This document shows positions 27,555 through 36,905 of a DNA stretch of 64,000 nucleotides, piece after piece. The stretch spans positions 20,199 through 84,198 of the forward strand of contig JAUJNZ010000001.1 in assembly GCA_030447905.1 (NCBI GenBank), in the 5' to 3' direction. How positions within the stretch are numbered: position 1 is the stretch's first letter; each line of letters opens with the position of its first letter. This stretch comes from Thermoleophilaceae bacterium. Its GTDB lineage: Bacteria; Actinomycetota; Thermoleophilia; Solirubrobacterales; Thermoleophilaceae. The translations under genes and the position numbers were made by a program. The notes under the pieces were generated by a model that saw only the letters and a list, made by a program, of their open reading frames with translations, searched no databases and was not told the DNA's origin.

Positions 27555-28790
27555 GTGACCAAGTCGGCCAGGGCTCAGACCGTCCTCTCCGGTGTCCTCG
27601 GAGGTCTCGTGGTGCTCATCCTCGGAGCCATCCTGATCGCCACCGGAATCATCGACACGGGCGACGAGAGCTCGGAGCCGATCATCTCGCAGAGCCCGAT
27701 CGTCCAGCCCGCCGTGGACGAGGACGGCGACGGCTCGACCGTCAACGAGATCTACCGCCGCTCAGAGCGGGGGGTCGTCTTCGTCGAGGCCCGGGGGCGG
27801 ACCAACACGTCGCCGTTCGGGCTTCCCGACCGAGGCGGTGACGCGGCTTCGGGCAGCGGCTTCGTGATCAGCGACGAGGGCTTCATCGTCACCAACGCCC
27901 ATGTCGTCGAGGGGTCGAGGGACGTGCGGGTGCGCTTCGGGGAGCCGGGCGACGACGAGAGCATCGACGCCCGCGTCGTGGGCGCCGATCCCTCTACCGA
28001 CATCGCCGTCTTGAAGATCGACATCGACGAGGACAAGCTAGACCCACTGCCGCTCGGCGATTCGTCGAAGCTCAAGGTCGGCGACCCGACGATCGCCATC
28101 GGCAACCCGTTCGGATTCGACCAGACGGTGACCACGGGGATCGTCTCTGCGCTTCAGCGCCAGATCCCCGCCCCCAACAACTTCTCGATCGACGACGTCA
28201 TCCAGACCGACGCGTCGGTCAACCCCGGGAACTCGGGCGGCCCGCTGCTCGACGCCGCCGGCCGGGTGATCGGCGTCAACTCACAGATCGCCACCGGCGG
28301 ATCTCAGGGCTCGGTCGGCATCGCCTTCGCCGTCCCGGTAAACACCGTCAAGGAGGTCGTCCCCCAGCTCGAGGAGGACGGCAAGATCGAGCGGCCCTAC
28401 ATCGGCGTGACCACCGCCCCCGTGGCCGACCTCGCCCGCGACCTCAACCTGCCCGCTAAGCGCGGGGCTCTCGTCCAGGACGTCCAGCCGCGCAGCCCGG
28501 CCGCGCGAGCCGGACTGCGCGCCGGGCGTACCCGCACCCAGGAGGGGATCACCCTCGGCGGCGACCTGATCGTGGGCATCGACGGCCGCAACGTCGCCAG
28601 CCCCGAGGACGTGGCCGCGGCGATCGAGGACAACAAGCCCGGAGACTCGATCGAGATCGAGTTCCTGCGCGGCCGGACTCGCGAGAGCGTCACCCTCGAG
28701 CTCGCCCCCCGGCCCGCCAGCGCCGGCGGAGCCGATCCGAGGGAAGGCCTGCGACCGCCGGAGGACGACGACGTGCTCCCCTTGCCCTGA
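27555..28790 (+). CDS. Membrane-anchored HtrA/DegP-like serine protease with one PDZ domain
   Basis: 411 residues. One N-terminal membrane helix (LSGVLGGLVVLILGAILIA) and an acidic linker precede the trypsin-like domain with His116 (TNAHVV), Asp149 (STDIAVL) and Ser227 (NPGNSGGP), then a single PDZ domain. It is probably a stress or quality-control protease outside the membrane. The GTG start follows TAGAAA by six bases. It is the last gene of the block between trpC and trpF. Confidence 0.93.
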   Translation: MTKSARAQTVLSGVLGGLVVLILGAILIATGIIDTGDESSEPIISQSPIVQPAVDEDGDGSTVNEIYRRSERGVVFVEARGRTNTSPFGLPDRGGDAASGSGFVISDEGFIVTNAHVVEGSRDVRVRFGEPGDDESIDARVVGADPSTDIAVLKIDIDEDKLDPLPLGDSSKLKVGDPTIAIGNPFGFDQTVTTGIVSALQRQIPAPNNFSIDDVIQTDASVNPGNSGGPLLDAAGRVIGVNSQIATGGSQGSVGIAFAVPVNTVKEVVPQLEEDGKIERPYIGVTTAPVADLARDLNLPAKRGALVQDVQPRSPAARAGLRAGRTRTQEGITLGGDLIVGIDGRNVASPEDVAAAIEDNKPGDSIEIEFLRGRTRESVTLELAPRPASAGGADPREGLRPPEDDDVLPLP

Positions 28791-28882
28791 TTCAAGCTCG
28801 CGCGGGCGACGGGGGTGGGCTCTCATGCGCCGGCCCGCCCTCCGTCAGCCGCGCCCTTGAGCCCGGTGGCGCGACTCCGACT

Positions 28883-28912
28883 GAGGAGGAGCCGCGCGCC
28901 GGGCTTCCTCTC
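28883..28912 (+). terminator. Stem-loop between htrA-like gene and trpF
   Basis: GAGGAGGAGCC (28883-28893) can pair with GGCTTCCTCTC (28902-28912) with one mismatch and two G-U pairs around an eight-base loop. There is no U-tract. It may end the htrA transcript or regulate trpFBA. The surrounding 185-base gap has no convincing leader peptide with Trp codons. Confidence 0.4.
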
Positions 28913-28977
28913 TCTGGCGACCAGCGTCGCGCAGCCGTGGCATGGGGCTTCCGGGGCGTGCCTGCCACCATGAGCCT

Positions 28978-29663
28978 GTGCAGCCCGTGAAGGTCAAGAT
29001 CTGCGGCATCGCCCGCCCCGAGGACGCGCGCCAGGCGGTGGAGCTAGGTGCCTGGGCGCTCGGCCTGATCTTCCATGCGCCCAGCCGACGCCGCTGCGAC
29101 CCTTCGGTCGCCGAGGAGATCGCCGCCGAGCTGCGGCGGGAGGTCGCGCTCACGGGCGTGTTCGTCAACCGGACGCTCGAGGAGGTCACGGAGGTCGCCG
29201 ACCGCTGCTCGCTCTCGATCCTCCAGCTCCACGGGGACGAGGGGCCCGCCTACTGTCGCGAGGCCGCCCGACGCACCGGCGCTCGAGTCATGAAGGCAGT
29301 TCGCGTCACCGACGCGTCGGCCCTGCGCGCGCTCGCGGCGTGGCAGGTCGATGTCCACCTGCTCGACGCCCACGTGCCCGGGCGCCGCGGCGGCACCGGC
29401 GAGACCTTCAACTGGGAGCTCGCGGGCGCTCATCCCGGCGGCACGCCGATCGTCCTCTCCGGTGGGTTGAACGCCGAGAACGTCGGGGCGGGGATCGCCG
29501 CCGTGCGGCCGTTCGCCGTCGATACCGCGAGCGGGACCGACTCCGCTCCGGGACGCAAGGACCCGGCGAAGGTCCGCGCGTTCTTCAGGGCCGTCGCCGC
29601 GGCCTCGCAGCGGCTCGAGACTCCGGTCGTCGGCCTGGAGCCTGAGCATGCCGGAGCGGGTCC

Positions 29664-29667
<4 letters not shown>
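28978..29667 (+). CDS. trpF: Phosphoribosylanthranilate isomerase
   Basis: 229 residues from GTG 28978 (GTG 28987 is an alternative). Motifs: [12 protein letters not shown] with the catalytic Cys, [18 protein letters not shown], the aspartate loop [19 protein letters not shown], and [10 protein letters not shown] / VDTASGTD. It converts PRA to CdRP. The C terminus extends about 25 residues beyond the fold. Its end overlaps trpB (GTGA). Confidence 0.94.
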
Positions 29668-30915
<1,248 letters not shown>

Positions 30916-30923
<8 letters not shown>

Positions 30924-31692
30924 CCGGATCGCCGCCGCCTTCGCCGGCCACGGCCGCCGGGCGGCGCTCATGCCCTACCTGATGGGCGGCTATCCCAACC
31001 TCCCCACCTCCCACGCGGTGGCCGAGGCCTGCGCCGACGCGGGCGCGGACCTCGTCGAGCTCGGCGTTCCCTTTTCGGACCCGCTCGCCGACGGCCCGAC
31101 GATCCACGCCGCGGCCTCCGAGGCACTGGCCGCGGGCACGACCGTCGATGACGTCCTGGGCGTCTGCGAGGGAGTCGCGGCGCGGCTGGCGGTGCTGCTC
31201 ATGGTCTACGCCAACACGATCCTCGCCGGGGGTGCGGAGGCCTTCGTCGGGCGGGCCGCCAGCGCCGGAGCCGCGGGGCTGATCGTCCCCGACCTCCCTC
31301 ACGACGAGGCGGCGGAGCTGCGGGCCGCCTGCGACTCGCGCGGGTTGGCGCTCGTGCCCCTCGTCGCGCCGACCACGGCGGCCGACCGGCTCGCGGCGAT
31401 CGGCCAAGACGCGCGGGGGTTCGTGTACACGGTCTCGCTTACGGGGACGACCGGGGAGCGAGGGGAGCTCCCGGCGGAGCTGTCCAGCCTCGTGGAGCAA
31501 GTCCGCGCGGCCGCCGCGCCCACCCCGGTCGCCGTCGGCTTCGGGATCGCCACGCCCGAGCAGGCGCGCGGGGTGGGAGAGATCGCCGACGGGGTGATCG
31601 TCGGTAGTCGTGTGGTACGGGCCGCGGGCGACGGCGGGGCGGCGGCGGTGCGCGAGCTCGTCGGGGAGCTGGGGCGCGCGCTCGAAGGCTAG
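30916..31692 (+). CDS. trpA: Tryptophan synthase alpha chain
   Basis: 258 residues from TTG 30916. Motifs: [13 protein letters not shown], the catalytic Glu and Asp in [30 protein letters not shown] and [13 protein letters not shown]. It cleaves indole-glycerol phosphate. It overlaps the trpB 3' end, as expected for subunits made in equal amount. Confidence 0.95.
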
Positions 31693-31734
31693 GCCCCGCC
31701 CTCGCTCCGCTCTCGGCCCGCCGCAATCGTCGGA

Positions 31735-31740
31735 TAGGCT
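31735..31740 (+). promoter_or_regulatory. -10-like TAGGCT before a small membrane gene
   Basis: TAGGCT ends seven bases before ATG 31748, which has no Shine-Dalgarno site; the spacing fits leaderless transcription. Confidence 0.4.
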
Positions 31741-31747
31741 CCGCCGC

Positions 31748-31915
31748 ATGGCCGTCCTCTGGGCACTGCTCGTCGGGCTCGTGGTCTGGATCGCCCTGTG
31801 GGCGATCGGGGTGAGCGCCTTCGACGCCTTCCTGCTCCTGGTTGCGCTCGTGACCGGTGCGGCGGCGTGGCGGCTCTTCAAACCCCACCTAGAGCGCCAG
31901 CTCGGCCGGTCCTAG
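31748..31915 (+). CDS. Small two-helix membrane protein of 55 residues, unknown function
   Basis: The protein is two hydrophobic helices (LWALLVGLVVWIALWAIG and FLLLVALVTGAAAW) with a short basic tail (RLFKPHLERQLGRS). No family is recognised. The start ATG 31748 is supported by its own -10-like box and by the hydrophobic segment beginning right after it. It follows trpA by 55 bases. Confidence 0.6.
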   Translation: MAVLWALLVGLVVWIALWAIGVSAFDAFLLLVALVTGAAAWRLFKPHLERQLGRS

Positions 31916-31921
31916 ACGCCG

Positions 31922-31952
31922 CTCGGGGCCCGCAGACCTCGCGAGCCCCGGG
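31922..31952 (+). terminator. GC-rich hairpin after the trp/small membrane genes
   Basis: CTCGGGGC (31922-31929) pairs with GCCCCGGG (31945-31952), eight pairs including one G-U, around a 15-base loop, starting seven bases after the small-gene stop. It lacks a T-run. It is a plausible transcript end for the trp cluster. Confidence 0.4.
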
Positions 31953-32243
31953 GATAGCGCGGCGACGCTGACCTTCACGTCGGGTCGAACTCCCGCATCA
32001 AGTCGATGAGCGCCGCTCGCGCCGCTCGCTTTGCCGGAAGACGAGGACCGCACGCCGTCAACCCGAATAGACCTCACGCCGGCGGTTTCACCTTGGGGGG
32101 AGAAGCCCGCCCGGTCGTGGCCTTAGTGAATCGAGGCGCCGCTCGATCGAATCTTCGGAGGCTCGAGCGCTCGCCCGGCCGCCCTCGCTGTCACGCGGTA
32201 AGGGCGGTACGCCGCCCTGCCTCGGATACGCGAAGGAGACCTG
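31953..32243 (+). other. Non-coding interval upstream of the subtilase gene
   Basis: The 328-base interval between the small membrane gene and the subtilase holds no credible gene: open frames there lack ribosome-binding sites and protein-like composition. It contains the terminator-like hairpin at 31922-31952, the tetraloop-type hairpin at 32201-32218 and presumably the subtilase promoter. No clear -35/-10 pair was found. Confidence 0.5.
32201..32218 (+). promoter_or_regulatory. Perfect 7-bp hairpin in the subtilase leader
   Basis: AGGGCGG (32201-32207) and CCGCCCT (32212-32218) flank the four-base loop TACG. It ends 26 bases before the start codon, with the GAAGGAG ribosome-binding site in between. 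It could stabilise the mRNA, control translation or be an operator. Confidence 0.4.
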
Positions 32244-33578
32244 TTGAGCACGCCTGCCCGCCGCCGGCCGTTAGCCCCTGGGCTGACCCGAATACTGGCG
32301 ACCCTGGCCACCGCGGCCTTGGCCGCCCTGACGAATGCCTCCTCGGCGACCGGGCAGACCGACAGCACGGTCACGCGGGAGATCATCGTCAAGCGCGAGC
32401 GCGGACTCTCCCTGACGGAGCAGGCCGAGCTCCGGGACCGGGTCGATGCCGAGCTGGTCCAACAGCTCCAGCCGGGTGGCATGGAGCTCGTGCGGGTGCG
32501 CCGAGGAGGCGTCGGCGTAGCCCTTGGCGAGCTACGTCGCGACCCAAGCGTCGTCTACGCCGAGCTCAATCGCGCCGTAGCCCTCCAGGGCGCCGAGCCT
32601 CTGTTCGGCCGACTCTGGGGATTCCGCAACATCGGCCAGGCGATCGGGGGCGTCAAGGGAAGGACGGACGCCGACGCAGACGTGGACGCCGCCTGGAAGG
32701 CAAGTCGTGGGTCCGGCGAGGTCGTCGCGATGGTCGACAGCGGGATCAACCTCGAGCACGAAGACTTGCGCGACGTCGTCCGGCGGAATCCGGGTGAGTC
32801 GGGCGCCGGGAGGGAGGCCAACCGTCGCGATGACGATCGCAACGGGTACGTCGACGATTGGCGCGGCTGGGATTTCACGGGCCACGGTGACGGCGACAAT
32901 CGTCCGGCCGACTACAACGGCCACGGTACTCACACCGCGGGGACGGTCGCCGCCGAGGACAACGGCCGGGGCGTCGTGGGTGTGGGCTCCAGAACGCCGA
33001 TCGTTCCACTCCGGGTGACCGATGCGCTCGGCCGCGGCAAGCTCTCCGACCTCGTTCGGGCCTTCGACTACGCGGGGCGGCTCGGGACCCGAATCGTCAA
33101 CGCGAGCGTGGGCGCCGGCGGGACCAGTCGCGCCCTACGCGACGTCATGGCAAGCCACTCGCAGACCCTCTACGTAACCGCCGCCGGGAACTCGGGACGG
33201 GATGTCGACGCGACTCCCCAGACGCCCTGCGCGGAGGCCTCTCCCAACGTCATCTGCGTCGGCGCCTCGACCAACCGCGAGCAGGCCGCCGGGTTCTCCA
33301 ACTACGGAGACCGCTCGGTCGACCTCTTCGCGCCCGGACTCGGGGTGCTGTCGAGCTATCGAGGCGGAGGCTATGCCTACCTCTCGGGTACCTCGATGGC
33401 GGCACCTCACGTCGCCGGTGCCTTGGCGCTCATGCGCGCGCGGGCCGCGCGCCGCGACGCTCCGTTGCTCAAGGCGGCCCTGCTCCGCCGAGCCGACCGC
33501 CGCGCCGCCTACTCAGGCCGCTCGGTCAGCGGGGGTCGTCTGAACGCCGCGCGCGCGGTCGCCGCCACCGGTCGCTAG
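32244..33578 (+). CDS. Secreted subtilisin-like serine protease (S8)
   Basis: 444 residues. A basic, hydrophobic signal peptide (to about residue 37) and an I9-like propeptide (about 40-115) precede the S8 domain with Asp165 (VVAMVDSGIN), His227 (YNGHGTHTAGT), oxyanion Asn316 (AAGNSG) and Ser384 (SGTSMAAPHVAGA). It should be exported, self-activated and active outside the cell. The start is TTG 32244 after GAAGGAG. It has no C-terminal anchor. Confidence 0.93.
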   Translation: MSTPARRRPLAPGLTRILATLATAALAALTNASSATGQTDSTVTREIIVKRERGLSLTEQAELRDRVDAELVQQLQPGGMELVRVRRGGVGVALGELRRDPSVVYAELNRAVALQGAEPLFGRLWGFRNIGQAIGGVKGRTDADADVDAAWKASRGSGEVVAMVDSGINLEHEDLRDVVRRNPGESGAGREANRRDDDRNGYVDDWRGWDFTGHGDGDNRPADYNGHGTHTAGTVAAEDNGRGVVGVGSRTPIVPLRVTDALGRGKLSDLVRAFDYAGRLGTRIVNASVGAGGTSRALRDVMASHSQTLYVTAAGNSGRDVDATPQTPCAEASPNVICVGASTNREQAAGFSNYGDRSVDLFAPGLGVLSSYRGGGYAYLSGTSMAAPHVAGALALMRARAARRDAPLLKAALLRRADRRAAYSGRSVSGGRLNAARAVAATGR

Positions 33579-33666
33579 GTCGAAAATTCGAATCGATCCG
33601 GGGGGCGAATCCCGCTCATCCGCGACTTAGGTGTTCGGAGTCGGTCCCCGTCGGCAAAGGAGCCAC

Positions 33667-34152
33667 ATGTCCCCCCCATCTCGAAACCGCACGATCTTCC
33701 CCGCCGCGGCCCTGATGCTGCTCGTCCTCGCACTTCCAGGCGCGGGACTTGCCGCCGACAGCTCGGAGACGGGTACGTCCGAAGACTCCTCGGCAGGCGC
33801 GGGTGCCGACGACGGCAGCGTCTTCTGCGACCCGGCCACGCTCCCCGAGGGAGCCATCTGCTCCCTGACTCCGGATAAGGGTCCCGCCGAGTCAGACGCT
33901 CCGGCCCAGGCCCCGCGGGGCAAGGCGAGTGCCGAGCGGCTCCCCGTCTCCGCAGCAGATCCTGGGGAAGGTGAGACAGGAGGGGGCGAGACGGCAGGTA
34001 GTGCCTCGGCGACGCCGACCGGCGACGTTGGAAGCGTTCCACTCGCGCGCACGGGCTTGCGCGTGTGGGTAGCCGTGGTCCTCGGCGCCTCTCTGCTCTT
34101 GGGCGGCGTGAGCCTGCGCGCCGCGCCGCGGAGCGGTCGGCTCCACGGCTGA
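33667..34152 (+). CDS. Sortase-anchored surface protein with LARTG signal
   Basis: 161 residues from ATG 33667, preceded by AAAGGAG. A signal peptide (AAALMLLVLALPGAGLAA) is followed by a low-complexity acidic Ser/Gly/Glu region with two Cys (54 and 65). The C terminus is a cell-wall sorting signal: LARTG (126-130), a hydrophobic stretch VWVAVVLGASLLLGGVSL and a basic tail. LAxTG is the motif used by class E sortases of GC-rich actinobacteria. The function of the exposed region is unknown. Confidence 0.75.
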   Translation: MSPPSRNRTIFPAAALMLLVLALPGAGLAADSSETGTSEDSSAGAGADDGSVFCDPATLPEGAICSLTPDKGPAESDAPAQAPRGKASAERLPVSAADPGEGETGGGETAGSASATPTGDVGSVPLARTGLRVWVAVVLGASLLLGGVSLRAAPRSGRLHG

Positions 34153-34182
34153 GCCCCGGTGTCAGTGGCCAGGTCGGGTTGG

Positions 34183-34203
34183 CGCCGCGTGTGCTCTGCG
34201 GCG
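34183..34203 (+). terminator. Hairpin between convergent surface-protein and pfkA genes
   Basis: CGCCGC (34183-34188) pairs with GCGGCG (34198-34203) around a nine-base loop in the 55-base gap between two convergent genes. It could serve both strands. It has no T-run. Confidence 0.3.
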
Positions 34204-34207
34204 TGGC

Positions 34208-35236
34208 TCACCCGAAGAACGCGCGCGCCACCTCGAAGTCCTCGTCGGTCACCGTCCGCAGGCTGGCCACCGCCTCCTCGAGGCGCACGAGCTCGACTCG
34301 CATCGACCGCAAGGAGGCCATCTGACCCCAGCGACCTCCATCGGCGGCGTCAATCGCCGCGACCCCGAGACGGGTGGCAAGCACGCGGTCGAAGGCGGTC
34401 GGCGTGCCTCCGCGCTGGACGTGCCCGAGCACGGTGGCCCGCGTCTCGAACCCGGTCCGGTCCTCGATCTCGCGCTCGAGGCGCTGGCCTATGCCGCCGA
34501 GCCGGGCGTGGCCGAACTCGTCGGTCGCCGCGCCGAGGACCTCCATCGTCCCCTCGCTGGGAGTGGCGCCCTCGGCGACCACGATGATGGCGAAGTAGCG
34601 TCCGCGGGCGTGGCGGCGGCGGATCAGCCGGCAGACCTCGTCGATATCGAACGGCCGCTCGGGGATGAGGATTACGTCGGCGCCGCCGGCGATCCCGGAG
34701 TAGAGGGCGATCCAGCCCGCGTGGCGGCCCATGACCTCGACGACGAGGTTGCGGTGGTGGCTCTCGGCGGTCGAATGGAGGCGGTCGATGGCGTCGGTCG
34801 CGATCTGGATCGCCGTGTCGAAGCCGAAGGTCAGGTCCGTGCCGCCGAGGTCGTTGTCGATCGTCTTCGGCACGCCGATCACCGGCAGTCCAGCGGAGTG
34901 CAGCTTGGCGGCGGCCCCGAGCGTGTCCTCGCCACCGATGGCGATCAGGCCGGATAGTCCCAGCGACTCCATGGTCTCGCGGATCCGATCGGCCGCATCC
35001 CCGCGCGCGAGCGGGTTAGTCCGTGAGGAGCCGAGAATGGTCCCGCCGCGAGGCAGGATTCCGCGCGTCGACTCGATCGTCAGCTCTTGATAATCGCTCT
35101 CGAGGGGTCCCCGCCAGCCGTCGCGAAAGCCCACGAAGGCGTGTCCGTACCCGTCGATTCCCTTGCGCACGACGGCGCGGATGACCGCGTTCAGACCGGG
35201 ACAGTCGCCTCCACCTGTCAGGACCCCGATGCGCAT
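34208..35236 (-). CDS. pfkA: 6-phosphofructokinase with PPi-type active-site residues
   Basis: 342 residues. TGGGDCPGLNAVIR binds the phosphoryl donor, PKTIDNDL is the catalytic loop (Asp127 as base), and MGRHAGW and HVQRGGTPTAFDR bind fructose 6-phosphate. Positions equivalent to E. coli Gly104 and Gly124 are Asp104 (GGED) and Lys124 (PKTID). This pair marks pyrophosphate-dependent or mixed-substrate group III enzymes rather than classical ATP enzymes. The donor therefore cannot be assumed to be ATP. The gene is single and divergent from a substrate-binding lipoprotein gene. Confidence 0.92.
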   Translation of the reverse strand: MRIGVLTGGGDCPGLNAVIRAVVRKGIDGYGHAFVGFRDGWRGPLESDYQELTIESTRGILPRGGTILGSSRTNPLARGDAADRIRETMESLGLSGLIAIGGEDTLGAAAKLHSAGLPVIGVPKTIDNDLGGTDLTFGFDTAIQIATDAIDRLHSTAESHHRNLVVEVMGRHAGWIALYSGIAGGADVILIPERPFDIDEVCRLIRRRHARGRYFAIIVVAEGATPSEGTMEVLGAATDEFGHARLGGIGQRLEREIEDRTGFETRATVLGHVQRGGTPTAFDRVLATRLGVAAIDAADGGRWGQMASLRSMRVELVRLEEAVASLRTVTDEDFEVARAFFG

Positions 35237-35436
35237 GGAAGGCGTCTAACATATCCCGTGAGCTGCCGCAGCGAGCGCGCGACGGGCGCGCGCCGGTCGT
35301 GCGCTCCGCCGCCACGACGATTAGGATGTTTCGCCCGGGTCTGGAGCCCCCTGGCCCCGCGGCGCTCGACGGCGCGCTTCCGGCTCGCGAGGACTCGCCC
35401 CTCGAGCCGGTGCAAGGCAACGGAGAAGGAGGCAAC

Positions 35437-36822
35437 GTGGGTCGGTCTCTAGCTTGGCGCATCGCCGCTCTCGCGGCGGCCCTCGTCCTGTTGTCGCTAC
35501 CCACGTTCGGCTGTGGCGAGGAGGGAGGCGGGGGCGGTGGAGGCGGCGGAGGCGAAGAAGCCGGCGGCAACCCCGCGACCGCACGCTTCGAACTGACCGT
35601 CGGCGACCTGCTTCCGCTCACCGGGGATCTCTCCCCGTTCGGGCCGCCTGGGCGCAAGGCTGCGGAGCTCGCCGTCGAGCAGGCACGTGACGCGCTGGAC
35701 GAGGCCAAGGTGGACGGCGTCAGCGTGAAGGTCCAGCACGCCGATACCCAGACGAACCCCCAGGCGGCGGTCTCCGCGGCACGGCGCCTGCTCGCCGGCG
35801 ACGCCACCTGCCTCGCCGGCGCCTGGGCATCGGCCGACACCATCCCGACCGCCCAGTCGGTGGCAGCGCCGCAGCAGACGCCGCTCATCTCGCCGGCGTC
35901 GACGAGCGCTCAGATCACGACGCTCGAGGATGAGGGCTTCGTCTTTCGGACCGCCCCCTCCGACAACTTGCAGGGCGAGACGCTCGCCGACATCGTCGAG
36001 CAGGAGCTTCGCGGAGCGAACAAGACCATCTCGGTGGCCGGGCGAAACGATGCCTACGGCCAAACACTCGTCAACAGCTTCCGCCGCGCGTGGGAGGCCA
36101 AGGGCGGGCGGCTCACCGGCGGGCCGGTGCTCTACGACCCCGAGCAGCCGAACTACAACTCCGAGGCCGAGCGGATCGTCGCGGGCGACCCCGACGGTTA
36201 CGTGATCGCTGACTTTCCAGAGACCTACTCCCGCATGGGCGCGGCGCTCGTACGCGGGGGCGGCTTCGACGCGGGGAACCTGTTCGTGACCGACGGCCTG
36301 GCCGGGGAGGACCTGCCCGAGAGCATCCCCGGCGAGGCGCTCGAGGGTGCGCGCGGAACCCGCCCGGCCACCCCCGAGGAGGGCGACGCCCCCCGGGCCT
36401 TCGACCGCCTCTACTCGCGGTCGGACTTGCCGCCAAAGGTACGTCAGACCTTCGACGCGCAGAACTTCGACGCAACGATGCTGTGCTTCCTGGCCGCTGT
36501 GGCCGCCGGCTCGAACCAGGGTCAAGCTATCCAGGGACGGATGCGCGACGTGAGCGCCCCGCCGGGCCGCGCGGTCAGCTTCGAGGATCTCGGCGACGCG
36601 CTGCAGGCCCTGCGCGAGGGTCAGGACATCGACTACCAAGGTGCCTCGGGGCCGATCGACCTCGACGGCCAGGGCGACCCGACCGCCGCGACCTACGAGG
36701 TGTTCGAGTACGGGGCGAACCGAACCTTCAAGGTGACGCGGCAGGTCGAGGCCCGACAGGGCCAGGGCGTGACCGAGTCGAGCCCGAGTCCCGCGGACGG
36801 GGAGGGCGGGGAAGCGCCCTAG
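35437..36822 (+). CDS. Branched-chain-amino-acid-type substrate-binding lipoprotein
   Basis: 461 residues from GTG 35437, chosen over an upstream ATG because GGAGAAGGAGG precedes it and the lipoprotein signal begins there. The lipobox ends at Cys26 (LPTFGC), followed by a run of Gly as a flexible linker. The rest is a periplasmic-binding type I fold: VGDLLPLTGDLSPFGPPGRKAAELAVEQA, QAAVSAARRLL, PLISPASTSAQIT and DFPETYSRMGAALV. It probably binds an amino acid or other small ligand. No permease or ATPase genes are adjacent. Confidence 0.85.
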   Translation: MGRSLAWRIAALAAALVLLSLPTFGCGEEGGGGGGGGGGEEAGGNPATARFELTVGDLLPLTGDLSPFGPPGRKAAELAVEQARDALDEAKVDGVSVKVQHADTQTNPQAAVSAARRLLAGDATCLAGAWASADTIPTAQSVAAPQQTPLISPASTSAQITTLEDEGFVFRTAPSDNLQGETLADIVEQELRGANKTISVAGRNDAYGQTLVNSFRRAWEAKGGRLTGGPVLYDPEQPNYNSEAERIVAGDPDGYVIADFPETYSRMGAALVRGGGFDAGNLFVTDGLAGEDLPESIPGEALEGARGTRPATPEEGDAPRAFDRLYSRSDLPPKVRQTFDAQNFDATMLCFLAAVAAGSNQGQAIQGRMRDVSAPPGRAVSFEDLGDALQALREGQDIDYQGASGPIDLDGQGDPTAATYEVFEYGANRTFKVTRQVEARQGQGVTESSPSPADGEGGEAP

Positions 36823-36905
36823 CCCGCGGGCGCGAGGTGGCTCGACACGCCGCAACGCCGGCTGGGAAGGCGATCGGCGAGGTTGCGCCGCCATGACGAG
36901 TTGGG

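Noticed and set aside
28939-28989. Trp leader peptide / attenuator before trpF
   Set aside because: A short frame (VAWGF...) has one Trp codon and no competing hairpins or ribosome-binding site, so attenuation is not supported.
32006-32797. 263-residue open frame overlapping the subtilase 5' region
   Set aside because: It overlaps the well-supported subtilase in another frame and has Arg/Gly/Ala-rich nonsense composition.
35299-35436. Upstream ATG start for the substrate-binding lipoprotein
   Set aside because: The extra 46 residues would bury the lipoprotein signal; GTG 35437 has a strong ribosome-binding site and places the signal at the N terminus.
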